Source: Mangrovivirga halotolerans (lineage in GTDB: Bacteria > Bacteroidota > Bacteroidia > Cytophagales > Cyclobacteriaceae). Taken from it: 64,000 nt of DNA. The notes below the pieces were generated by a model. The model ran no database searches. It was given only the letters and a program-made list of their open reading frames with translations, and was not told where the DNA came from. How positions within the stretch are numbered: position 1 is the first letter of the stretch; each line of letters begins with the position of its first letter. Positions 24,458 to 32,540 of this stretch are shown here, in pieces. Location: the NCBI RefSeq assembly GCF_026241165.1, contig NZ_JAPFQN010000001.1, forward strand, positions 62,001-126,000, in the 5' to 3' direction. Position numbers and translations under genes: made by a program.

Positions 24458-26413
24458 TTATTTGTTTTCTTTATCTTCTGATTCTATAATCTCTAAATCT
24501 ATCATGACATCTTTCCAGGCGTGGATATGTCCATGCTCTTCTTCATCATGGAGAAAGTTATTTACTTTCTTTTTAAAATTCCACACTGTATTTTTCTGAA
24601 GACCTAAAACTCTAGCCATTTCTTCTAAAGACAAGTAGTCTTCATGATTAAGTACAACGTAAAGAATATAAAAAGCTTTCACTAAAGGAAATTTAATTCC
24701 ATGAAATAATGTATATGCTGTGGCAGATTCGTTATAACCACATTTGCTACACCTTCTGGAATATGGCTTTGATCCTTCCGAATATTTCTTATTATCACAT
24801 CTTCTGCATTTAAAACCTTCATTCCATTTCATGTGTGCTACCTGGTGCAAACATTTATCGTTTTCAGGAAAAACAGTTGCAAATTCTTCAAATGTTAATT
24901 TCTTCATTAACATCCTTCCTTTAACTACACTCTTTAATCTGTTTTTTAACTTCCAGTTTTCGAGGTCAAGTAAATTGTTAATCGTATATATTTCGCTTGC
25001 CTGATCTTTAAGTTTGTCGTAGGAAACTTCCAGAAGCTGGTTTTTTTCAAAAAGCTCTTTTGTTCTTTCTGTAACCTTTTTTTCCAACTCCTGGTTTAAC
25101 TGCTCTTTCATCTGCAGATTATCCTGTTGTTCAGCCATCATTCTTTTTAAGACCTTATCACGATTCCTTTTTAATATTCTTACCCTGTCTGCTAGGGCAA
25201 ACGAAAGCAGAATCATTTCAATTATAAAAGAAATTCTTAATGAATAATGTAAAAATGTATTAAAGGGTATATCACCCCAAAGAACTAATGCTTTAATGAA
25301 AAAACCAACAAATAATACACCATAGGCAACAACAAAAAATCTGGCAGGTAAATATCCTCTCAGCCAAACCATTATACCAGTAAAAAAAATAAATGCCATG
25401 ATTAGAATATCGAGTATCCGATGATCAAACAAATTTTGATCAAATAGAAGAGTGTATAAAAAGAATATACTTCTGATTATTATCAACGAAATAATTATTG
25501 CATTAAGTTCAGGGGCATGAATCCTTGTTACAAGGAATTTTTTACTGAATAATAAAGCAAAAAGAATAATAAAATAGAGGAATACTCCATATGCAATTTC
25601 GTTCCACTCCGGAAAATTTGGCCACAGATACTGAAAGGCAATACCATCAACACACATCGCATAAAACCCTACACTTAGAATATAAAAAATGTAGTAGAGG
25701 TATTTCTTTTCCTTAATTACCAGATACATTAATAGGTTATAAATACTGATAATCAGAATCATTCCATACAGCAGACCAAAAAGAAAATATTCATTAAGAG
25801 AATAATATACAAACCTGTTTACCGACCTTACAGCAATTCGGATATCGGCAAATCTATGCGAGTTAATCTTTATAAAATAACTATAAACACCAGCCTCTGT
25901 ATGATTAATTAGAACCTCAAAATTTTTATGCTGAAAAGTTCTATCATCAAATTGATTTTTATCGCCCAGTTCAATTTGGGCATAATTAACAGAAGCTAAA
26001 TTTTTGAAATTCTTACTTTCAGGTTTAAAAACAACTATTTCATCTATGGTTTGATCGTAAAATTCCAAAAGCCAATATTTATTTGAGCTCTCAGGAATTT
26101 TCACATCTATTCGTACCCAATAATTATTTCCAGCCTTGAATTTACGTGGAGAGTAATTTCTATCATATTGAAAATATAATAAGGGATTGTCCAGGATATC
26201 ATTTAAGCTCAATTCTTTTGTACTGTCAACATAAAATGGCAGATCAACTAAAGTAAAAATTTGTTGATCAACCGAGTCAGAAATTTCTATTGGGTGATAC
26301 CTCTTGTCTCTATCATCAGAATAAGATCCAATTGCACTATACATAGATATTATTAAGATTAAAGCAATCTTTAAATCATCTAATAAATCAATATTGTGCA
26401 ATTTGAAATACAT
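24458..26413 (-). CDS. 7TMR-DISM sensor fused to IS1595-type zinc ribbon and helix-turn-helix
   Basis: The 651-residue protein begins with a signal/anchor segment and a 7TMR-DISMED2-like extracytoplasmic beta domain (residues about 50-195, NNYWVRIDVKIP, YWLLEFYDQTIDEIVVF). Seven hydrophobic helices span about 208-410. A coiled coil follows (about 412-500, QLNQELEKKVTERTKELFEK). Residues 508-620 match the N-terminal DNA-binding part of IS1595/ISXO2 transposases: FPENDKCLHQ, MKWNEGFKCRRCDNKK with Cys536/Cys539, RRCSKCGY with Cys555/Cys558, then an HTH (LEEMARVLGLQKNTVWNFKK). No DDE nuclease follows. It replaces the kinase or cyclase usual at this position and diverges from the glycan locus, so a membrane-bound transcription factor is likely (inference). 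Confidence 0.88.
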   Translation of the reverse strand: MYFKLHNIDLLDDLKIALILIISMYSAIGSYSDDRDKRYHPIEISDSVDQQIFTLVDLPFYVDSTKELSLNDILDNPLLYFQYDRNYSPRKFKAGNNYWVRIDVKIPESSNKYWLLEFYDQTIDEIVVFKPESKNFKNLASVNYAQIELGDKNQFDDRTFQHKNFEVLINHTEAGVYSYFIKINSHRFADIRIAVRSVNRFVYYSLNEYFLFGLLYGMILIISIYNLLMYLVIKEKKYLYYIFYILSVGFYAMCVDGIAFQYLWPNFPEWNEIAYGVFLYFIILFALLFSKKFLVTRIHAPELNAIIISLIIIRSIFFLYTLLFDQNLFDHRILDILIMAFIFFTGIMVWLRGYLPARFFVVAYGVLFVGFFIKALVLWGDIPFNTFLHYSLRISFIIEMILLSFALADRVRILKRNRDKVLKRMMAEQQDNLQMKEQLNQELEKKVTERTKELFEKNQLLEVSYDKLKDQASEIYTINNLLDLENWKLKNRLKSVVKGRMLMKKLTFEEFATVFPENDKCLHQVAHMKWNEGFKCRRCDNKKYSEGSKPYSRRCSKCGYNESATAYTLFHGIKFPLVKAFYILYVVLNHEDYLSLEEMARVLGLQKNTVWNFKKKVNNFLHDEEEHGHIHAWKDVMIDLEIIESEDKENK

Positions 26414-26729
26414 ATTAAAAAGAGCTCATTTTTTTCTTGTTAATTTTTAATATACCATAAAAAAAACAAGTGTTTTTAAATTTTTCGTAGAATACCATCA
26501 ATTATAGTTATGTTTTTTTTATAAGACAATAAATTCAATAACTAGTTTAAATTTTATATAAATAACCATTTTTTATTGTTTCTATTCTAATACAAATGGC
26601 AATCAACGCCTAATTAAGTATTCTAAATAAGTTGATAAAAAATTTTTATAAATGTCAGGAACATGATAAAATAGATGTAACGATATCGTAAAACCGGATA
26701 TCGAATTCACAAAAAAATCCAAAATAAAC
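26414..26729. promoter_or_regulatory. Divergent control region between sensor gene and susC
   Basis: These 316 bases separate the two divergent starts. The region is very AT-rich with T tracts at 26512-26521 and 26569-26574. The only notable ordered element is the inverted repeat at 26681-26703. I could not find a convincing -7/-33 promoter pair on either strand. Confidence 0.5.
26681..26703. promoter_or_regulatory. Inverted repeat before susC, candidate operator or leader hairpin
   Basis: CGATATC (26681-26687) and GATATCG (26697-26703) are perfect inverted 7-mers with a 9-nt spacer, ending 26 bases before the susC ATG. They could be an operator half-site pair for the divergent regulator or a hairpin in the mRNA leader. 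Against the AT-rich surroundings the CG-flanked arms stand out. Confidence 0.45.
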
Positions 26730-29700
26730 ATGAAACACTACTTACAATTGCTTTTAGCCACGGCATTTTTGTTGTTTCACTATCAATTGTTTGCACAGTC
26801 GGTCACAGTTTCTGGACAAGTTACTGATGTGGTTTCTGAGGAACCCTTGATCGGTGTAAATGTTGTAGTAGAAGGAACACAAAATGGAACCGTTACGGAT
26901 GTAGAGGGTAATTATACATTAGATGTACCTCCTGATGCAAATCTGGTCTTCAGTTATGTAGGTTACCTGAATGAAGTTGTCCCGGTTAATAACAGAAGTG
27001 TTATTAATATTGCCTTAAATCCAAATGTCGAAACTTTAAATGAAGTGGTCGTTATTGGATATGGTACTCAACGAGAAAGAGAACTCACATCAGCAATAGC
27101 CACAGTTGATTCAGAAGAGATCACAAAAACACCCACTGCTCAGGCAATGCAATCCCTTCAGGGAAAAGTTGCAGGCGTTCAAATAGTAAACAGTGGAGCT
27201 CCCGGAGCTGCACCTACTGTCAGAATAAGAGGAATTGGTTCATTTTCAAATTCAGACCCGCTATTTATTGTAGATGGTGCCTGGGTAGATAATATCGATT
27301 TTCTAAACACATCGGATATCAAATCCATCAATATTCTGAAAGATGCGTCAGCATCTGCAATTTATGGTATGCGAGCTGCTAACGGTGTTGTTCTAATTGA
27401 AACCAAAACAGGTAGTTACAATCAGTCAGCTGAGATCAATTACGATGGGTATTATGGAGTTCAGGTTGCTCAGAATGTTTTGAAAATGTCTAATTCAGAG
27501 CAATTTGTCAGATACATTAATGAAACTGGTGCAGAAGCAGATATTTCATTTATTGAAAATGCGTTTCAACGATTTGGTAGAAGTGAGGTCAATCCAAATA
27601 TACCTGCTGTAAACACCGATTGGTACAATGAGGTACTAGAAGATTATTCTCCTATTCAAAGCCATACCCTCAGTTTTAGCGGAGGCGGATCACAAGGCAG
27701 GTATTATGCCAGTGTAAACTATTTCTCCCAGGATGGTATGATGAGACATACCAGGAACAAGTTTGAAAGGCTTTCCTTTAGAACAAGGCTTGATTTTAAT
27801 ATTACTGAATGGATGACTGTAGGTAGTAATATCAATATTAGTAATTCTCAGCAATATGTTGGTGAAAATGCAGTATGGTTTAGAACATATTTTGCCGTGC
27901 CAATTCTTCCGGTTTATGATGAACTAAATACTGATGCTTCACCGATCAATTTATCCAACGCTCAATTACTTGGATATCGTGGTTCTCAAAACCCTTATTA
28001 TAATTTATTTTATGATGATAACCGGAATAACATTGCCAAGATAATTGGTAATATTTATCTGGATTTTGAAGTAATACCCAATTTGTTAACATTTAAAACT
28101 CAATATAATTACCGTTTTGAAAATGTAAATCGAAGAAATGTAGATTTCAGGTACAATGATGGGCAAACCCAATTCCAGTCAGGGATTTTCAAAGATAATG
28201 GATCACTATACTGGCAGATCTGGGATAACTATTTGACATTAAATGAAAATTTTGATAAACATAATCTCACAGTAACAGCCGGTTATTCATACAGAGATGA
28301 ATACAGTGAAGCAATATTTCTTAGAGGAAATGAAATAGATCCTGAACCAACATTTAATAACGAAGAACTATGGTACATAGATTTTAATACCGAAGGAATT
28401 GATTCAGATGCATCTGGAGACCGAGGTTCACAGCTATACTATCACTCATTTTTCGGAAGAGTAGCATATAATTATGATGAAAAATATCTGTTGTATGGTA
28501 CATATAGAAGAGAAGGGAACAATAAATACCAGGAAAAGTGGGGTAATTTCTTCACTATCGGAGCTGGATGGGTACTATCTGAGGAAGAATTTTTCGATGT
28601 TGAATTTATAGATTTCTTTAAAATTCGAGGTGGATGGGGACAACTTGGTAATGATGCTGTTGCTCCTTCGATTGGTTCTGCTACCGTTGAAAGAAGGTTT
28701 CTCGCTGTTGATGATACACGTACACCGGGAAATGTAGTCCAAACATGGTTCGATTTCGTGGATAGATGGGAAACAGTTGAGGAAACCAATATTGGAATAA
28801 CCACTAGATGGTTTAATAATAGGTTAGCTTTAGATGCAGACTATTTTATCAGAGATACAAAAGATGGAGTAGTCAACCTTGTACTTCCTCTAGTACGAGC
28901 CACAATAAGGGAAAACCAGGCAGAATTTAGAAACAAAGGTCTGGAAGTTACAGCAAACTGGAGTGATAACATAAATGAAAATCTTTCTTATTCAATTGGG
29001 GGTAATATAGCTACTCTAGACAATGAAGTTACTTACCTGGGTGGACAGCAATATTTAAACTCAGGTCAGGCCGAATTCAGGCAGCGATCGATAATCGGGC
29101 AACCCATAGAAGCATTTTATGGATATGAAGTCATTGGTGTATTCCAGAGTGAAGGCGATATATCCAGCAGTGGACTTACTCAAGAATTTATTGATGAGCA
29201 GGGAATTGAACCTGGAGACTTCAGGTATAAAGATCAAAATGATGATGGTTTCATCAATGATCTTGACAGAGTCGTATTAGGTTCATATCTCCCCGATCTT
29301 ACCTATGGGTTTAATTTTGGTATAAATTGGAGAAACTTAAGTTTCAGCGCTAATTTCCAGGGTCAAACCGGACATAGCATTTTAAACAGAAAACGTGGAG
29401 AAATCATATTCACAACTGACACGAATATTGATGCAGAACTTGCCAACAATCTATGGAGAGGAGAAGGCACTTCTAACAAATATCCATCTGCTGCTGGTTT
29501 GAGAAAAGGGTATAACCAGGCAATGAGTGATTATTATGTAGAGGATGGATCATATTTTAGAATCCAAAATGTAAGATTAGGTTATACTATCAGAGGTAAT
29601 GATCCTATCGGAAATAATATTCCGGTTTTTAATATATATGTCACAGCTGAAAGGCCATTAACTGTATTCGACTACAATGGGTTTAATCCGGAAGTTCCAA

Positions 29701-29768
29701 ATGGAATTGACCGTCAGACATACCCTATTCCTGCAGTTTACACCCTTGGCGTAAATGTAAAACTTTAA
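26730..29768 (+). CDS. SusC/RagA-family TonB-linked outer membrane receptor
   Basis: The 1012-residue protein has a signal peptide ending LFAQ, a carboxypeptidase-regulatory-like domain (about 25-105, VSGQVTDVVSEEPLIGVNV), a TonB-box region (EVVVIGYGTQRERELTSAI) and a plug with VRIRGIGSFSNSDPLFIVDG. The 22-strand-type barrel ends in the Bacteroidota pattern PAVYTLGVNVKL. It imports oligosaccharide across the outer membrane together with the SusD encoded 13 nt downstream. It opens the glycan utilization operon, and the divergent 7TMR-DISM gene lies on its other side. The carried glycan is inferred from the enzymes that follow (GH144, GH3). Confidence 0.96.
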   Translation: MKHYLQLLLATAFLLFHYQLFAQSVTVSGQVTDVVSEEPLIGVNVVVEGTQNGTVTDVEGNYTLDVPPDANLVFSYVGYLNEVVPVNNRSVINIALNPNVETLNEVVVIGYGTQRERELTSAIATVDSEEITKTPTAQAMQSLQGKVAGVQIVNSGAPGAAPTVRIRGIGSFSNSDPLFIVDGAWVDNIDFLNTSDIKSINILKDASASAIYGMRAANGVVLIETKTGSYNQSAEINYDGYYGVQVAQNVLKMSNSEQFVRYINETGAEADISFIENAFQRFGRSEVNPNIPAVNTDWYNEVLEDYSPIQSHTLSFSGGGSQGRYYASVNYFSQDGMMRHTRNKFERLSFRTRLDFNITEWMTVGSNINISNSQQYVGENAVWFRTYFAVPILPVYDELNTDASPINLSNAQLLGYRGSQNPYYNLFYDDNRNNIAKIIGNIYLDFEVIPNLLTFKTQYNYRFENVNRRNVDFRYNDGQTQFQSGIFKDNGSLYWQIWDNYLTLNENFDKHNLTVTAGYSYRDEYSEAIFLRGNEIDPEPTFNNEELWYIDFNTEGIDSDASGDRGSQLYYHSFFGRVAYNYDEKYLLYGTYRREGNNKYQEKWGNFFTIGAGWVLSEEEFFDVEFIDFFKIRGGWGQLGNDAVAPSIGSATVERRFLAVDDTRTPGNVVQTWFDFVDRWETVEETNIGITTRWFNNRLALDADYFIRDTKDGVVNLVLPLVRATIRENQAEFRNKGLEVTANWSDNINENLSYSIGGNIATLDNEVTYLGGQQYLNSGQAEFRQRSIIGQPIEAFYGYEVIGVFQSEGDISSSGLTQEFIDEQGIEPGDFRYKDQNDDGFINDLDRVVLGSYLPDLTYGFNFGINWRNLSFSANFQGQTGHSILNRKRGEIIFTTDTNIDAELANNLWRGEGTSNKYPSAAGLRKGYNQAMSDYYVEDGSYFRIQNVRLGYTIRGNDPIGNNIPVFNIYVTAERPLTVFDYNGFNPEVPNGIDRQTYPIPAVYTLGVNVKL

Positions 29769-29781
29769 TTGGAGGATTAAG

Positions 29782-31314
29782 ATGAAAAATAAATATATCA
29801 AACTAATTAAAATGATAATGGCCGGAGTGATTTTTAGCTCGGCATTCATATCATGTGATAATCTCGACGATCCCTTAGAAGATATAATTCCAGTTGAAGA
29901 AACTGATTATACCGACTCAGAGGGTATGACTTTAATGATAAACGGTTCTTATGACCTTCTATATAATTTGCAATGGGAAACGTTCCCTTTGATTTCAGTT
30001 CGAGGAGATGATGTAAACGCAGCTGGAGACCAGGTGCCACTTATAGAGACTGATCTATATAACTATGACAGATCATTCTGGATGTATAATTCAACATGGT
30101 TGAATCTGTATGATGACATTATTCGTTGGAAAGGGGCAATAAGCGAAATCCGGAAATACCAGGAGTTCCATCCAAACCCGGCTTTGGGAGATCAGTATAT
30201 TGCTGAAACCCAGGTAATGATCGGATTTGAAATGCTTCAGGCGATCAGATTATGGGGAGATATTATTATCCCTCCATCAGAATTTCCTCAGGATCTGTAT
30301 GAAGCACCTGTAACCCAGAGAGAGGATGCTTTACAATATATTTCAGACCTAATGGATGAAGCTATACCTAACTTGCCTAACGTCAGACCTAATGAACGTA
30401 CTGATATACCCGGTGGTGTTACAGCTTATACTGCTATGGCAGTTAAGGCAATGGCTAACCTGGAATTAAAAAACTGGCAGGCAGTTGCTGATGCAACCTC
30501 AGATATTATTAATAATGGAGGATTTGTACTTGAAAGCGATTATTATTCTCTTTGGAAAAAGCCAGGAAAATTGAATAGTGAGAATTTATTAGAATTACAA
30601 TATTCAGATTTTAACCAGGGAGCTGGAGAAAATGAATCTTATTTATATGCATTCTTTGGGCCACAGGGCTGGACACCCGCGGTAGAGGGTGCCAGTGCAG
30701 GATGGGGATTCTGGGAACCTTCTGTAAAATATGTAAAATTCATGCTTGACCGAGGTGAGCAGGAAAGACTGGAAACAACGGTTCTTTTTACTCCTGATGG
30801 AATTGCAGAAATTGAGTCAGATCCTGATTATGCTACTCTGCCTGATTGGATTGATAACGTAACCCGGGATGGTGATATAATTAATAACTATTCCAGGGCA
30901 AATTTTACGAGCGGTAAACACTATTTACCTTCCAATCAATTAACCCCGGGCAGAACTGCCTATGGAACAGGTAAAAACTTTATCGCTATACGCTATTCTG
31001 AAATTTTATTAATGCACGCCGAGGCTTTGACTATGGGAGCAACAAGCAGTGCGATGTCGGCTGATGAAGCAGTCAATGAAGTGAGAGACCGGGCTGGATT
31101 ACTTCCATTATCCGGAGTTACTCTACAAGATGTTCTTGATGAGAAGTTTGCAGAATTTGGTATGGAATGGGGAATAAGATTTTACGACCTGGTTCGCCAT
31201 GACATGACTCAGGAATTAAATTATGCAGGTAGAAATTACCAAAGCCCTGAAGACAGGTTCATTCCTTACCCACTTGCTCAATTGGATTTGCTACCCCAAT
31301 TGGATGAATTATAA
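29782..31314 (+). CDS. SusD/RagB-family glycan-binding lipoprotein
   Basis: The 510-residue protein has a type II signal with lipobox AFISC (Cys25) and the SusD layout: the helical TPR-like N-terminal half (YTDSEGMTLMINGSYDLLYN) and the C-terminal RagB/SusD segment (NFIAIRYSEILLMHAEALTM, AVNEVRDRAGL, FGMEWGIRFYDLVRHD, FIPYPLAQLDLLPQL). It forms the lid over the SusC barrel and binds glycan at the cell surface. It is 13 nt downstream of susC and 18 nt before the LamG lipoprotein gene. Confidence 0.96.
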   Translation: MKNKYIKLIKMIMAGVIFSSAFISCDNLDDPLEDIIPVEETDYTDSEGMTLMINGSYDLLYNLQWETFPLISVRGDDVNAAGDQVPLIETDLYNYDRSFWMYNSTWLNLYDDIIRWKGAISEIRKYQEFHPNPALGDQYIAETQVMIGFEMLQAIRLWGDIIIPPSEFPQDLYEAPVTQREDALQYISDLMDEAIPNLPNVRPNERTDIPGGVTAYTAMAVKAMANLELKNWQAVADATSDIINNGGFVLESDYYSLWKKPGKLNSENLLELQYSDFNQGAGENESYLYAFFGPQGWTPAVEGASAGWGFWEPSVKYVKFMLDRGEQERLETTVLFTPDGIAEIESDPDYATLPDWIDNVTRDGDIINNYSRANFTSGKHYLPSNQLTPGRTAYGTGKNFIAIRYSEILLMHAEALTMGATSSAMSADEAVNEVRDRAGLLPLSGVTLQDVLDEKFAEFGMEWGIRFYDLVRHDMTQELNYAGRNYQSPEDRFIPYPLAQLDLLPQLDEL

Positions 31315-31332
31315 AATTAAAATTGTAGAGAT

Positions 31333-32472
31333 ATGAAATTTTTAAAATATATAAACTTGCTATTTATCCTGTCAATTTTTGCCTGTGATGATGGATACAT
31401 TGACGACATTTCAAATGTAGATCCGGGCCCTGATGAGGAAGCTCCTGAAGTAACAATTGACTTCCCGGTTGAAGGAACTAAAATACGTGTACTCGAAGAC
31501 GTGACATCTATTAATATTCGGTTTGAAGCAAGTGATGACATCAGGCTTGAAACTGTTAGCGTAAGCGTTGATGGTAGCGAAATAGCTTCCTTTAGTGAAA
31601 GTGATTTTACTGACTATAGAAGGTTTATCGGAGAGGTAACCTATTCTGATTTAGCAAATGGAGAACATACGGTAAGTGTAACTGCAGTTGATGTAAATGG
31701 AAAAACAACAACCAATACAGTTAACTTCTCGAAAGAAGAACCTTACCAGCCAATGGACGGAGAGGTTCTATATATTCCTTTTGACAGTGAGATAATTGAT
31801 CTGGTAACTCTTAATACTGGTGAAGGATCTAATGTTCAATTCGCACAGGGAGTAGCTGGTCAGGCATTAAGTTTAGACGTAGCCAGACAAGCATATGCAA
31901 TTTTCGAAGCTTCTGATAATGTTACAGGTGTTGAAAACTTCACGCTTTCTTTCTGGGTAAGACCTGAATTTGTTGATTCTGACAATAGTGGCGGAATAGA
32001 TGGTGTTCTTGGATTAGTCAACTTTTCCAACATCGAAAGATTCTGGGGTAATTTTGACTTCTTTGTTGAAAATGGAAGTAATCCGGATGCAACCCGCATC
32101 AGATTGCACATTACTCATAATTCTGCCGATGAAACGTGGATCACTGATGTAAATGATTTATCCGGTTTCTTTGGAGAATGGTCTCACCAGGTAGTTACCT
32201 ATGATGCATCAACGTCGACCTTTAATTATTATGTTGATGGGGTATTGACTACCACTGCAACTAGCAGTTGGGGTGGACCTCTTAACTTTGAAAATACCGG
32301 ACCGATGGTTTTTGGAGCAGTTCAATTTCAAACTGATCCAAGTTTAACTTCCGCAACAGGAAATCAACCCTGGGCAAGTTATCTGACTGGTGAACTCGAC
32401 GAAGTAAGGTTCTTTAACAGAGCGTTTACCCAGGAAGAGGTCACTACTCTTTACGAGAACGAAAGACCATAA
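31333..32472 (+). CDS. Surface lipoprotein with Ig-like and LamG/concanavalin-like domains
   Basis: The 379-residue protein has a lipobox (LSIFAC, Cys18), an Ig-like domain (about 35-135, PEVTIDFPVEGTKIRVLEDV, GEHTVSVTAVDVNGKTTTN) and a LamG-like jellyroll (about 145-378: FTLSFWVRPEF, WSHQVVTYDASTSTFNYYVD, GELDEVRFFNRAFTQEEV). LamG jellyrolls usually bind carbohydrate. Its place directly after susCD is where surface glycan-binding proteins are encoded, so that role is likely. A long hairpin follows before the enzyme genes. Confidence 0.9.
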   Translation: MKFLKYINLLFILSIFACDDGYIDDISNVDPGPDEEAPEVTIDFPVEGTKIRVLEDVTSINIRFEASDDIRLETVSVSVDGSEIASFSESDFTDYRRFIGEVTYSDLANGEHTVSVTAVDVNGKTTTNTVNFSKEEPYQPMDGEVLYIPFDSEIIDLVTLNTGEGSNVQFAQGVAGQALSLDVARQAYAIFEASDNVTGVENFTLSFWVRPEFVDSDNSGGIDGVLGLVNFSNIERFWGNFDFFVENGSNPDATRIRLHITHNSADETWITDVNDLSGFFGEWSHQVVTYDASTSTFNYYVDGVLTTTATSSWGGPLNFENTGPMVFGAVQFQTDPSLTSATGNQPWASYLTGELDEVRFFNRAFTQEEVTTLYENERP

Positions 32473-32495
32473 TAGTATTATCATATTCTAATTAA

Positions 32496-32528
32496 AACAA
32501 CCAGGCCGATACCTTTCGGCCGGTTGTT
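32496..32528 (+). terminator. Strong hairpin between binding-protein and enzyme genes
   Basis: AACAACC-A-GGCCGA and TCGGCC-GGTTGTT form a 13-bp stem with one bulged A and a 6-nt loop, followed by CTATTTT. The U tract is imperfect, so it may act as a partial terminator or as a 3'-end mRNA stabiliser that sets the ratio of transport proteins to enzymes. Confidence 0.65.
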
Positions 32529-32540
32529 CTATTTTCTACT

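Noticed and set aside
24458-26413. Zinc ribbon as a sign of an insertion sequence
   Set aside because: No DDE nuclease, no terminal inverted repeats or target duplication seen, and the ribbon is in one frame with the seven-helix sensor.
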